DNA of 64,000 nucleotides from DAOTXR01 sp034435375 (GTDB lineage Bacteria > Chloroflexota > Anaerolineae > Aggregatilineales > UBA3940), in assembly GCA_034435375.1 (NCBI GenBank), contig DAOTXR010000043.1, positions 1 through 64,000 of the forward strand. Direction: 5' to 3'. How positions within the stretch are numbered: the stretch's first letter is position 1; each line of letters starts with the position of its first letter. This document shows, piece by piece, positions 1 through 8,611 of the stretch. The position numbers and the translations under genes are program-made. A model generated the notes under the pieces. It was not told the DNA's origin, made no database searches, and saw only the letters and a list, made by a program, of their open reading frames with translations.

Positions 1-2
1 GC

Positions 3-122
3 CTCACCGGCCCAGGCATGCGCTGGTCTCGCCCCGCCGCCGAACAGATGCTTGTCATTCGCGGCGCAGTCCTTGACCGTTCCTTCGATGCCCTCTGGGA
101 TGCTGCCTTCCCCCAAAACTGA
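3..122 (+). CDS. Transposase C-terminal fragment (cut by window edge)
   Basis: An open frame enters from the left edge and stops with TGA at 120-122, giving 39 residues. It contains the pattern GMRWSRPAAEQMLVIR followed by FDALWDAAF. From memory, this G-M-R-W-S-R-P...LxxRG...FDxxW ending is typical of the extreme C-terminus of ISKra4/UPF0236-like transposases; the family name is inferred. The start and catalytic residues lie outside the window, so intactness cannot be judged. It marks the left flank as accessory DNA; the element's right end should lie between here and the ASCH gene. Confidence 0.5.
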   Translation, partial: LTGPGMRWSRPAAEQMLVIRGAVLDRSFDALWDAAFPQN

Positions 123-166
123 AATGCACCCTGTGGCAAGAATCCCAGTATCCCGGTAGGGCAGTT

Positions 167-194
167 TTTCCACACCGTACTTTTCTGCTACAAT
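167..194 (+). promoter_or_regulatory. Possible sigma-70 promoter of the ASCH gene pair
   Basis: TTTCCA (167-172), a 16-nt spacer and TACAAT (189-194) precede the ASCH gene start by about 37 nt. The match is moderate and the assignment is inference. If the upstream tail is an IS element, this promoter may lie at its outer end. Confidence 0.3.
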
Positions 195-230
195 GCAAGT
201 TGTATCCCCTCTTGTTGAAAGGCATTGCTC

Positions 231-650
231 GTGCTTTTCCAATACACATGGACCTTTGTCGTCCAAGAGGAGAAGACCCAGACCCGCCGCCTCGTCAAAC
301 CCGGCGAGGTGGCGAGGCGGGGCCGTTATAATCGCATCGAGGCTATCGTCACCAATGGCCGAGTGAAGTGGCAGGTCGGTAAGACCTACGCTGTTCAACC
401 TGGCCGTGGACAAGCTCAAATTGCCCGTATCGTCCTGACCCGCATTCGCTCCGAATGCCTCTCCCGTATCTCAACAGCGGACGCTATCGCTGAAGGCTTC
501 GGCAACCGCCGCGATTTCCTCAACGCCTGGCAGCATATCCATGGACCGGGCAGCGTCAACCTCCGTGTTTGGGTACTTGAATTCAAGCTTGAGGCTGTTA
601 GCCTGGACACGGCGCTGCGTCAAAGACAACCTGCAGTCATGCCCACATGA
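231..650 (+). CDS. ASCH-domain protein, phage-like
   Basis: A 139-residue protein with a typical small ASCH layout. The N-terminal strand is followed by KTQTRRLVKPGE, then GKTYAVQPGRGQAQIARI, then SRISTADAIAEGF, and a VWVLEF strand closes the fold. ASCH proteins are PUA-like beta-barrels thought to bind RNA or modified nucleic acid and are frequent in phages and mobile DNA. The GTG at 231 is preferred because GAAAGG lies 8 nt upstream; a TTG at 225 would add two residues. The stop overlaps the ATG of the next gene (ATGA), so the two are probably translationally coupled. The transposase tail just upstream points to a transferred segment. The substrate is unknown. Confidence 0.75.
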   Translation: MLFQYTWTFVVQEEKTQTRRLVKPGEVARRGRYNRIEAIVTNGRVKWQVGKTYAVQPGRGQAQIARIVLTRIRSECLSRISTADAIAEGFGNRRDFLNAWQHIHGPGSVNLRVWVLEFKLEAVSLDTALRQRQPAVMPT

Positions 651-1420
651 TCATCAAGGATTTGATCATCATGGGCCGCGCCTGCCCGGAACCGCTGAAA
701 AATGGGCGGGTAACGGTTTGTCTGGCGGGCTGGTCAGAGACGCTGGGCTTTGTTCGCCTCTACCCGACACCACCTAGCATGCCCTGGAAACAATGGGACA
801 TTGTCTGCGTTGATGCTGAGAAATCTCCTCAGGACAGCCGGATTGAGAGCTACAAGATCACAGGTTCTCGGGAAGAGTGGGATATTCTTCCTACAAAGGT
901 CCGGGTTGTGGGGCACGCTAATGATGACTGGAGACGCAGCCTGATCGTATATCTTGCTGACGAAGGCATCCACAGCCTGAGAGAGGCGCACCGCAGTCTG
1001 GGTATCATCAAACCAACCAAAATATTGAGGACCTATTTTCGCAAGAACCCGCACTATGTCAAGATGTGGCAGATGGCCTTGCCGGGCATGACCGACCTGG
1101 GTCGTCATCGGGTCAAACGCGATTTTCCTCTTGAGCCGAGGATCAAATACACCTATGAGAACTGTCAAACAAAGTATGGCTATCACGATCACCAGGTGCT
1201 TGAATGGGGGTTTTATGAGTGGCTTCGCAAGAATCCCGGACGAGCCGATCAGGTCTGGCAAAATGCAGGGATCGGCGACCCAAACATGAGTATTTACTTT
1301 CTAGTGGGTAATCAGATCGCCCATCCCACCAGTTTCATGATCATCAGCGTTCTGCGTTTTGCCTCCAGCCCCGTAACCCCGCCCATGTTCCCCTATCGCA
1401 AGCTCCCCGATCCGAACTGA
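647..1420 (+). CDS. Uncharacterised protein coupled to the ASCH gene
   Basis: A 257-residue protein with no membrane segment that I could not assign to a named family. Visible blocks are GRACPEPLKNGRVTVCLAGW near the N-terminus, LGFVRLYP, a LREAHRSLGIIKP segment, and a C-terminal block YHDHQVLEWGFYEWLRKNP followed by FLVGNQIAHPTSFMII. The His/Trp-rich YHDHQVLEWG segment and the HP-containing terminal strand look conserved and could hold an active or binding site. It overlaps the ASCH gene by 4 nt, so the two form one transcription unit. Base composition seems lower in GC than in the genes after 1.5 kb, consistent with transfer. Nucleic-acid modification, sensing or phage-related roles are possible but are inference from the ASCH neighbour only. 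Confidence 0.65.
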   Translation: MIIKDLIIMGRACPEPLKNGRVTVCLAGWSETLGFVRLYPTPPSMPWKQWDIVCVDAEKSPQDSRIESYKITGSREEWDILPTKVRVVGHANDDWRRSLIVYLADEGIHSLREAHRSLGIIKPTKILRTYFRKNPHYVKMWQMALPGMTDLGRHRVKRDFPLEPRIKYTYENCQTKYGYHDHQVLEWGFYEWLRKNPGRADQVWQNAGIGDPNMSIYFLVGNQIAHPTSFMIISVLRFASSPVTPPMFPYRKLPDPN

Positions 1421-1489
1421 GGCCCTCAGAACACTAATGTCGCTATCAGGGGAAGCTAATGCCCCATAAACACGAGCCATGACTCTCTT

Positions 1490-1519
1490 TTGACACTAGT
1501 CCCTGCCGCACCTTATAAT
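1490..1519 (+). promoter_or_regulatory. Near-consensus sigma-70 promoter for the phosphoribosyltransferase gene
   Basis: A perfect TTGACA (1490-1495), an 18-nt spacer and a perfect TATAAT (1514-1519). Predicted transcription start is about 1526, leaving a 5' leader of about 55 nt before the ATG at 1582. This is the strongest promoter seen in the window. Confidence 0.8.
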
Positions 1520-1581
1520 GAATCCACAGCATTGAGGCAACCATCAGGCCCATTGCACAGGGCAGAGGGATCGAACACGGA

Positions 1582-2106
1582 ATGGCCAGAGACCAGATGC
1601 GCAAAGAGCTGTTGACCTGGGATGATGTCGATCAGCTGATGGATGTGCTACTGGCGCAGCTACGCAGCGCCGGAACATTCGACGCTCTCCTCATGATCAC
1701 GCGCGGGGGCATCATCCCCGGCGGCATGATCTCGGAAGCGCTCGACATCCGTCATGTGCTGACAGCAGCTGTCAGCTTCCCCAGCGGAGGACTTGGCCCG
1801 CAGGCGCTCGCCGCCTGGCCGGAGTTCCTCCAGTTCCCTGTTGACGACCTACTGGTGAACCGCCGGACCCTGATTGTCGATGATGTGTGGGGCAGCGGGC
1901 GAACCAGCACCGCGGTCCGGGGCCGAGTTGAGGCAGCAGGGGGCAGACCTGCCACATGCGTCCTGCACTATAATCCGTATCGTTCACTGTTTACCAAGGC
2001 CAAACCGAACTATTATGGAGCTGTCACCGACGCCTGGATTGTCTATCCGTGGGAGATCGACCGCAATATCGACAGCATCCCATCCCGCCCAGTGGGAGTA
2101 AACTAG
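1582..2106 (+). CDS. Phosphoribosyltransferase family protein
   Basis: A 174-residue type I phosphoribosyltransferase. The PRPP-binding signature is RTLIVDDVWGSGRTSTAV, at about residues 95-112: hydrophobic strand, two acidic residues, then a Gly/Ser/Thr loop. An upstream RGGIIPGGMISEAL block matches the loop used for pyrophosphate contact. Length and layout resemble xanthine/hypoxanthine phosphoribosyltransferases of purine salvage, with the C-terminal WIVYPWE segment typical of the Gpt-like group. Members convert a purine base and PRPP into the nucleotide and pyrophosphate in the cytoplasm; the exact base cannot be told by eye. It has its own strong promoter and stands alone. Confidence 0.8.
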   Translation: MARDQMRKELLTWDDVDQLMDVLLAQLRSAGTFDALLMITRGGIIPGGMISEALDIRHVLTAAVSFPSGGLGPQALAAWPEFLQFPVDDLLVNRRTLIVDDVWGSGRTSTAVRGRVEAAGGRPATCVLHYNPYRSLFTKAKPNYYGAVTDAWIVYPWEIDRNIDSIPSRPVGVN

Positions 2107-2175
2107 ATGAGCCGAAACGCAAAGCTTCCACAGGAGGGATCATTACACAAGCTGTCATCGAGGGGATAAAGTTGC

Positions 2176-2255
2176 AGCCTAAAGGCTTCATCAAAGGGTT
2201 TCAAAACTCTTCCCATGAAACCCCAGGTTGACTGAAAAGGCTTTCGGTCCAACCT
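2176..2255 (+). repeat. Cluster of three hairpins downstream of the phosphoribosyltransferase gene
   Basis: Three consecutive inverted repeats. AGCCT/AGGCT lies at 2176-2187. GGGTTTCA (2196-2203) pairs perfectly with TGAAACCC (2216-2223) around a 12-nt loop. AGGTTG-ACTGAAA pairs with TTTCGGTC-CAACCT at 2225-2255, with one bulge and one wobble. They may end transcription of the upstream gene, although no clear T-tract follows. The third hairpin resembles the one at 2648-2674. Confidence 0.55.
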
Positions 2256-2285
2256 TAAGCAGGCCCTGGGAGACGAGGGGTAGAT

Positions 2286-2612
2286 ATGCTTATAGGAAAT
2301 TCTCTCTTATTGGTAGTTGTTGCCATCCTGACCACCCTGGCATTGATCATGGCTGGCCTCGTCGGCATCGAAGTGATCCGCTTGCTGTCTGATTTCGCAG
2401 CCAACGCCGCAGCAGAGCGCACACGGCGCGCCCCCTCGCCCTCCCGCCGGCTGACGAAAAGCGAAACAGGGCCTCTGGGTGGCGCCCGACGACAGGTAGA
2501 TGCCACAAATACCGAGACTCATCAGGAGCGGGCCACGGTCGAGCGGCTGATCGATTACTTCAAAGAGGGTACCGAGGAGCAGGAAAACACATCGAGAGGC
2601 GCGGCTGGTTGA
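2286..2612 (+). CDS. Small single-pass membrane protein
   Basis: A 108-residue protein. Residues about 4-33 form one hydrophobic helix (LLLVVVAILTTLALIMAGLVG), followed by a charged tail rich in Arg, Glu and Ser with predicted cytoplasmic character. GAGGGG lies just upstream of the ATG. I recognise no family. The gene sits alone between two hairpin regions and converges on the S1 gene. Its stop (2612) is followed within 40 nt by a strong hairpin. Moderate confidence that it is real: it has a good ribosome-binding site, a sensible membrane topology and no better frame on either strand. Confidence 0.55.
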   Translation: MLIGNSLLLVVVAILTTLALIMAGLVGIEVIRLLSDFAANAAAERTRRAPSPSRRLTKSETGPLGGARRQVDATNTETHQERATVERLIDYFKEGTEEQENTSRGAAG

Positions 2613-2647
2613 GCCACACTGTCACCATGTTTTCGTGGAATCAAGCA

Positions 2648-2674
2648 TTTGACCGAAATGCCCTTTCGGTCAAA
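2648..2674. terminator. Perfect 11-bp hairpin between convergent genes
   Basis: TTTGACCGAAA (2648-2658) pairs perfectly with TTTCGGTCAAA (2664-2674) around the 5-nt loop TGCCC. It lies between the small membrane gene and the end of the convergent S1 gene, so it could serve either strand. No strong T-tract follows. The arm is close in sequence to the hairpin at 2225-2255. Confidence 0.55.
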
Positions 2675-2687
2675 CTGAGGTTGTCCT

Positions 2688-2712
2688 GAAAGTTTCTATA
2701 AGAAAAACTTTC
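2688..2712. terminator. Second hairpin before the S1 gene end, bidirectional terminator candidate
   Basis: GAAAGTTT (2688-2695) pairs with AAACTTTC (2705-2712). The A/T-rich arm and loop give T-runs on the minus strand, ten bases after the S1 gene's stop. Likely terminator of the S1 transcript. Confidence 0.55.
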
Positions 2713-2721
2713 GAAAAACGC

Positions 2722-3957
2722 CTAGACCTGTTCCTGGCCACTTTCAGCAGTCTCTCCAGGGGCAGCCTCGGCAGGTGAAGCCGCCTCTGGGGCGGGAGGG
2801 GTATTGCTGCCCTCAACGTTGCTCTCAGGCGATGAGCCAGGCGGGTCAGTGGGATGCTTGATCCCCATGCCGCGTTGCGTAAAGCCGATGCGCTTGCGCT
2901 CAGGTTCAATCCGCACCACCCGCATCGTTACCCGGTCACCACGCTTCAGATAGGAGTACGGCTCGGCCAACGAGCCATCGCCCATCTCGGTAATGTGCAA
3001 CAACCCCTCGATGCCGTCGTCCAGCACCACAAAGGCCCCAAAGTCAACCACGTTGGCCACCGTACCAACTACGACGTCGTCTACGTGATGATTCTCCTCA
3101 ACGACATCCCACGGGTCCGGTTGCGTGCGGCGCAGGCTCAACGCAATGCGCTGAGTCTCGTGATCCAGTTCCAGCACGTAGACCTTGATCTCGTCTCCAA
3201 TGTTGACTACATCACGCGGGTGCGGTACGCGATGCCAAGCCATCTCTGACACGTGGATCAAGCCGTCTGCTCCACCAATGTCTACAAACACCCCGAAGTC
3301 ACGAATGCCTGTCACACGGCCCGGTACCACATCGCCCACCTTGAGGCTCTGCAACAGCCGCTGCTTCTGGGCCACCCGCCACTCGCGCTGCGCCTCACGC
3401 TGAGACAGGATCAACCGACGACGACGCTGGTTGACTTCGATCACCTTCAGCCCGATGGTCTTCCCAATCATCTGATCAATGGTCTCACGGCGATCAGGGG
3501 CGTCCTGGAGCACCTCCGCACAGTGCGAATTGGGAATGAAGCCCTCCAGCCGCCCGAAACGCACTAGCAGGCCCCCTTTGTTGTGGCCGATGACCTCGGC
3601 CTCAACCAGCTCACCACTCTCCATCAGTTTCCGGGCACGCTCCCAATCTTGCCCCTGCAAGCCAAGGTTCAGTGACACAAGCAAGTTGCCATCCTGGTCC
3701 ATCGGATTCAGGATGTACACCGGCACGTGATCGCCAGGCCGCAGCGAGGCCAGCACCGTCGGATCGAGCCGCTCAATGTCATTCAACGGGATGATGCCGT
3801 CGCGCTTTACTCCCAGGTCAACCACGATCTGCGTCGGGTGAACTTGCAGAATCTCAGCATCACGGATGTCACCGCGCTCTAGATTCTCATACTCATAATA
3901 ACCCTCAAGGAGCGACCCAAAATCCTGCGTCTCTTCATTGCTGCTGTCTGCGAACAT
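2722..3957 (-). CDS. rpsA: S1 RNA-binding domain protein (30S ribosomal protein S1-like)
   Basis: A 411-residue protein with four S1 (OB-fold) repeats at roughly residues 25-95, 105-180, 195-270 and 280-355. The third (VPGRVTGIRDFGVFVDIGGADGLIHVSEM) and fourth (VGTVANVVDFGAFVVLDDGIEGLLHITEM) are the most canonical. This is the four-domain form found in Gram-positives and Chloroflexota; in that family it binds mRNA and helps initiation on the 30S subunit. The Pro/Glu/Ala-rich C-terminal tail of about 45 residues is probably disordered. An upstream ATG at 4041 would add 28 residues lacking family resemblance; the ATG at 3957, with AAGGTGG upstream, begins the usual acidic leader. It is a single-gene unit divergent from the large histidine kinase. 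Confidence 0.85.
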   Translation of the reverse strand: MFADSSNEETQDFGSLLEGYYEYENLERGDIRDAEILQVHPTQIVVDLGVKRDGIIPLNDIERLDPTVLASLRPGDHVPVYILNPMDQDGNLLVSLNLGLQGQDWERARKLMESGELVEAEVIGHNKGGLLVRFGRLEGFIPNSHCAEVLQDAPDRRETIDQMIGKTIGLKVIEVNQRRRRLILSQREAQREWRVAQKQRLLQSLKVGDVVPGRVTGIRDFGVFVDIGGADGLIHVSEMAWHRVPHPRDVVNIGDEIKVYVLELDHETQRIALSLRRTQPDPWDVVEENHHVDDVVVGTVANVVDFGAFVVLDDGIEGLLHITEMGDGSLAEPYSYLKRGDRVTMRVVRIEPERKRIGFTQRGMGIKHPTDPPGSSPESNVEGSNTPPAPEAASPAEAAPGETAESGQEQV

Positions 3958-4388
3958 TTTGATCGTGTCCACCTTACGTTCGTGCCTCCGCCACTCCCTA
4001 TTCTGATGATCCCTCTGCGGCAAATCCAGAATACTATCCACGCTCTCTCATGTCTGGTCCCTCGCAGCAAGTCAGTTCTGAAGGAAACCAAGAATGCAGC
4101 AAAGCGGCACATCCTGAACCATATTTGCTACAGAGATGGTCATATTTATCAACTTCTGGCGTCGCAACAGATGGGGACATTGCGTCCGCCTGTGCGCCAC
4201 GATGTTAGATTCACTACACCCAACTTCGTCGTGGCCTGTTCCGAACTCCGATGTTTTGAGTATAACTAACGGATCAGCGCGAGTCAATTGGGATGACCTG
4301 ACACTTGGATACCATCGGATACCCCATCATCGCGCATTGACCTGGGGATAACGGCGACGCGAGGAAACCATTCTCTAACCTTAACCCT
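3958..4388. other. Divergent intergenic region
   Basis: About 430 nt between the S1 gene (minus) and the promoter of the kinase gene (plus). Reading frames here are short and lack ribosome-binding sites. It must hold the S1 promoter, but I see no clear consensus pair. No RNA gene is recognisable. Confidence 0.4.
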
Positions 4389-4418
4389 TTGGCGCGCGAT
4401 TCTGCGCTGTGGTAGAAT
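4389..4418 (+). promoter_or_regulatory. Putative sigma-70 promoter of the multi-GAF kinase gene
   Basis: TTGGCG (4389-4394), an 18-nt spacer and TAGAAT (4413-4418). It lies about 75 nt before the chosen start at 4495, which also argues against the upstream ATG at 4417 being used. Confidence 0.5.
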
Positions 4419-4494
4419 GACTCTTGGAGGTTTTTACATTCGACCGCCATCTTGCGATCGCGTCTGGTCGGCATTATGCTCGAGGCAGGCAGAT

Positions 4495-7400
4495 ATGAGT
4501 GCTGTCACAGCTTCCACTAACTCACGTGAGTTTATCAGCCAACAGGTACGCGAACGCCGCCTGCTGGATCAGGTGGGGCGGATCACGCTGATTCTGGTGC
4601 TGATGCTCACCGCCGCAGTGTACCTGGTTGTTCCACTCCAGGCCATCACCTGGATGCAATTGCCATTTATCGGCGTGCTGCTCGAATACCCGCTGAATGC
4701 CAACGTCGAGGTCACCGATCAGGCTTTCTTCAACACCGGCCCCATGATTGCGACACCGGCTGTCTTCCAGCAAGATGACCAGGTCCTGGCAGTGAACGAC
4801 GTGCCGGTCGCCGGAGCTGCCGAGTTTCAGCGCGAGATTGCTCGTTACAGCATCGGAGATGCCGTGGACTTCAAGATCGACCGCGGCGGCGAAGTGCTTA
4901 CAGTGGGCTTGAGGCTCAAACCCGCACCGCTAGATACGATGCTTGGCCTGTTTGCCATCCCATTCGTGGCCGGGCTGGCCTACATGGGAATTGGACTGTG
5001 GGTATACCGCCGACGCCGCGAGCATGTCATTGGGCGCACCTTCCTGATGCTCTGCGCAACGACGGCACTCGTGCTCGGCACGACATTCGACCTGTGGACT
5101 ACCCACACGTTCACCCGGCTGTGGACTGCGGCCATCCCTCTGGCCGCTGGCCTGCTGATGTCCTTCGCGCTGATCTTCCCCAGTGAAGCTCCTTTCGTGG
5201 CACGCTGGCCCTGGCTGCGCTGGGCGCCAATCCTGGCAGCGCTGATCCTGCTCACCGTAGTGCAGTTTAAACTCAACCAGCCCCACCCAGATGTGGTGCG
5301 AGTGTGGCGATGGGAATACGGGTTTGCCGGGTTGAGCATCCTCTTTTTCATGCTGACACTGTTGCTGCGAGGTCTGTTTGCCATCTCGCCCTCTGTGCGC
5401 GAGCAGAGCCGTGTGGTCTTCGCTGGGGCAGTGCTGTCGTTCACGCCCTTCGTGCTGGCGCTCGGCTTCAACCTGGTGAACATCCCTGTGGGGTGGGTGC
5501 TGGCAGCCTTCCTGTTCTTCCCGGTGGTGATCGCATACAGCATCGTGCAGTACAGCTTCCTGGACACCAACCGCATGATCAGCTTCACAGCTACTTACGC
5601 TGTGATGGCTGTGCTTCTGACCATCGGCTACGCTCTGATCATCGCTGGCGTAAACTTCATCGCCAACGCGTTGCTGCTAGGAGACGTGTCTGCCGCCAGC
5701 CCGGTGACGGTGGCGCTGCTGGCGTTTCTGCTGGTACTAGGCTTCCAACCAGCCCGCAACTGGCTCCAATCACGCATTGATGCCTTGTTCTTCCAATCGT
5801 CCGGAGCATATCAGGAGCAGCTGACCGAGTTCCGTCACCAACTCACGCTGGCCAGCGGTCTGAGCGAGGTCATCCGCCTGCTCAAGCAGCAAATCCGCGA
5901 GGGACTGATGCCCACCCACACCTACGTCTTCCTGCGAGATGCTCAATCAGGCGACTTCGTAGCCACTGGGGAAGGGGCGCGTCCAGACACAGATGTGCGT
6001 TTTGATGCGCAGAGTGGGCTGGTCCACGCGCTGAGCACAACCCGCGACGTGATCTTCCTGGAGCTAAACAAGCCGCTCCCCCCAGAGCTGATCGAAGAGC
6101 ACGCTCGGCTGGCTATCCTGCGCACGCCAGTATTGGTACCCTTGCAAGGCCAGGATCGCCTGGCGGGGTGGGTAGCAGTCGGCAACAAACGCTCCGGCGA
6201 AAATTTCTCTGTGCAGGACCTGCGCTTTGTGCAGGCGTTAGCCGAGCAGGCCTCGCTGGCAGTCGAACGCGCCCAGGTGATTGGCGACCTGGAGCGGCGT
6301 GTGCGTGAGCTGGACGTGCTGAGCCAGGTCTCGCAGGCCGTCAACTTCACCACAGACCCGGATGTGCTGCTCGAACTGATCTACGCCCAGTGCTCGAAGC
6401 TGATCGACACGACCAACTTCTACATCATCATGCACAACCCAGAGATCAAGGCGCTGATGTATGCTTTCTTTCTGGAAGGCGACGAGCGCCTGCCACACCG
6501 CGAGGGTGAGGCATGGCCCGACGACATAGGGCTGGAGGCGGAAGTGATCCGCACCGGGCGACCCATCCGCACGGGCGATTACATGGCCGAGTGCTCGCGG
6601 CGAGGCGTCAAAGCTCGCCATTCGCGCCACTACGCTTGGATGGGCGTGCCTCTGAATGCCGGTGCGACCACGCTGGGAGTGATGGTCGTAGCCAGCCACT
6701 CTCAGGGCGTGGTGTTCACCGATGAGCAGCTCAAGGTGTTCTGGGCCATCGCCGACCAGGCTGCCACGGCGCTGGACAAGGCCCGCCTGTTCCGTGAGAC
6801 GGAGAAACGTGCACGGCAGCTCGCTACACTGAACGAGATCAGCAAAGAACTATCGTCAACCCTCGACCTGGAGAACCTGCTGGGCCGCATCATGCGGGCC
6901 GCTGTAGACATCATCGGCACTGAGGCAGGGTCGCTGTTCCTGATCGACGAGGACACAGGAGAGTTGGTGTTCCGCGTGGTGGAGGGCGGCGCACAGGACC
7001 TGGTCGGACAGCGCCTACCGCCGGGAGTGGGCATCGTTGGGCAGGCGGCAGAAAGCGGTGGGCCGGTGATCGTCAACGATGTGCTGCAAAGCAAACGATG
7101 GTACAGCGACGTGGACCGCGAGACTGAGTTCCAGACGCAGGCGCTGCTCGCCGTGCCCATGCGCATCCAGGATCGGAGCATCGGCGTGCTAGAGGTGATC
7201 AATCGACGCGACGGGTCGCCGTTCAAGGAAGAGGATGCCTCCCTACTGGCCACTTTCGCCGCGCAGGCTGCAGTCGCCATCGAGAATGCCCGGCTGTATG
7301 AGGCCACAGACGCCGAGCTGGCCGAGCGCGTAGACGAGCTTCAGAACCTGCAACGCATTGACCGCGAGCTGAACCGCACGCTGAAGCTCGACCGTGTGAT

Positions 7401-8583
7401 CAAGATCACGCTCGACTGGGCCTTGCGCATCACTGGCGCGTCGGCAGGGATGATCGCGATGTTGGACGCTGAAGAAACCGGCCTGGACATCCTGACCATC
7501 AGCGGTTACAGTCAGGAGTTTGTGGACAAACACAAAGACACGCCGCTCCCGCTCGAGGCAGGTATTGTGGGCCGTGTGATGCGCACCGGACAGCCGGAGT
7601 TCATCGAGGATATCAGCCAAGATCCGGATTTTGTCTCCAGCAGCACCGCTGCTACCGTCTCGCAGATCACAGTGCCGATCCTACGCGCCAACAAACCCAT
7701 TGGTGTGTTGGTGCTCGAAAGCCACATCTCCGGCTTGCTGTCTGTGCAAGATTTTGAATTTGCTCAGCGTCTGGTTGAGCACGCTGCGGTGGCCATCGAT
7801 AATGCCCGTCTGGTCCAGGAGGTTCAGGACGCCAATAAGTCGAAGACGGAGTTTATCTCGTTCGTGGCGCACGAGCTTAAGAACCCCATGACCTCAATCC
7901 GGGGCTACACCGACCTGCTCAAGAGTGGTGCGACCGGCCCGGTGACCGACATGCAGGCCCAGTTCCTCAGCACCATCCGCTCGAATGTCGACCGTATGAC
8001 TCGACTGGTCACAGATTTAGCCGACGTGGCGCGAATCGAGACGGGCAACCTACGGTTGGAGATGGGACCAATCTCGGTCAAATCGGTGATCGAAGAGACG
8101 GTACGGGGGTTGACGGGTCAGATTCAGGAGAAAAATCAGCAGCTCGCGCTCGACGTGCCGGAGGACCTGCCGCCGATCTACGCCGACCACACCCGCATGG
8201 TGCAGGTGATGACCAACTTGTTGAGCAATGCACACAAATATACTCCGGATGGCGGCCAGATCTGGATCGGCGCGAGGGCCGAAACCGTGATCGATGAGAA
8301 GACCGGCCAGCCGCTGCTGATGGTGCACCACTGGGTGCGCGACACAGGCATCGGCATGTCGCCGGAGGACTTGGAGAAGTTGTTCACCAAATTCTTCCGG
8401 ACCCAGCGCGGCAAAGATATGGCGCAAGGCACCGGCCTGGGCCTGAACATCACCAAGAGTCTGGTGGAGCGCCATGGTGGGACGATCTGGGTTGAGTCAG
8501 AAGTCGGGAAAGGCTCCTCCTTCCATTACACGATCCCGGTGCCAGCGGAACAGCCAGAGCAGACCCAACAGGCTGCCGACTAG
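4495..8583 (+). CDS. Membrane histidine kinase with PDZ-like domain and four GAF domains
   Basis: A 1362-residue sensor kinase. Order: one N-terminal helix (about 30-50); an extracytoplasmic PDZ-like segment (about 70-145, with DDQVLAVNDVPVAG and IGDAVDFKIDRGG); about eight hydrophobic helices to about 430; four GAF-type domains (roughly 455-600, 640-790, 810-960, 990-1135); HisKA with the phospho-acceptor in FVAHELKNPMTSIRGY; HATPase with N box NLLSNAHKYTPDGG, G1 DTGIGM and G2 GTGLGLNI. It autophosphorylates on His and should pass phosphate to a response regulator; none is adjacent. The ATG at 4495 follows AGGCAGGCAG. An ATG at 4417 would overlap the promoter -10 element. GAF ligands are unknown. 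Confidence 0.88.
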   Translation: MSAVTASTNSREFISQQVRERRLLDQVGRITLILVLMLTAAVYLVVPLQAITWMQLPFIGVLLEYPLNANVEVTDQAFFNTGPMIATPAVFQQDDQVLAVNDVPVAGAAEFQREIARYSIGDAVDFKIDRGGEVLTVGLRLKPAPLDTMLGLFAIPFVAGLAYMGIGLWVYRRRREHVIGRTFLMLCATTALVLGTTFDLWTTHTFTRLWTAAIPLAAGLLMSFALIFPSEAPFVARWPWLRWAPILAALILLTVVQFKLNQPHPDVVRVWRWEYGFAGLSILFFMLTLLLRGLFAISPSVREQSRVVFAGAVLSFTPFVLALGFNLVNIPVGWVLAAFLFFPVVIAYSIVQYSFLDTNRMISFTATYAVMAVLLTIGYALIIAGVNFIANALLLGDVSAASPVTVALLAFLLVLGFQPARNWLQSRIDALFFQSSGAYQEQLTEFRHQLTLASGLSEVIRLLKQQIREGLMPTHTYVFLRDAQSGDFVATGEGARPDTDVRFDAQSGLVHALSTTRDVIFLELNKPLPPELIEEHARLAILRTPVLVPLQGQDRLAGWVAVGNKRSGENFSVQDLRFVQALAEQASLAVERAQVIGDLERRVRELDVLSQVSQAVNFTTDPDVLLELIYAQCSKLIDTTNFYIIMHNPEIKALMYAFFLEGDERLPHREGEAWPDDIGLEAEVIRTGRPIRTGDYMAECSRRGVKARHSRHYAWMGVPLNAGATTLGVMVVASHSQGVVFTDEQLKVFWAIADQAATALDKARLFRETEKRARQLATLNEISKELSSTLDLENLLGRIMRAAVDIIGTEAGSLFLIDEDTGELVFRVVEGGAQDLVGQRLPPGVGIVGQAAESGGPVIVNDVLQSKRWYSDVDRETEFQTQALLAVPMRIQDRSIGVLEVINRRDGSPFKEEDASLLATFAAQAAVAIENARLYEATDAELAERVDELQNLQRIDRELNRTLKLDRVIKITLDWALRITGASAGMIAMLDAEETGLDILTISGYSQEFVDKHKDTPLPLEAGIVGRVMRTGQPEFIEDISQDPDFVSSSTAATVSQITVPILRANKPIGVLVLESHISGLLSVQDFEFAQRLVEHAAVAIDNARLVQEVQDANKSKTEFISFVAHELKNPMTSIRGYTDLLKSGATGPVTDMQAQFLSTIRSNVDRMTRLVTDLADVARIETGNLRLEMGPISVKSVIEETVRGLTGQIQEKNQQLALDVPEDLPPIYADHTRMVQVMTNLLSNAHKYTPDGGQIWIGARAETVIDEKTGQPLLMVHHWVRDTGIGMSPEDLEKLFTKFFRTQRGKDMAQGTGLGLNITKSLVERHGGTIWVESEVGKGSSFHYTIPVPAEQPEQTQQAAD

Positions 8584-8611
8584 GTGGAGGTCGGACCCGA
8601 GAACTTTACAG

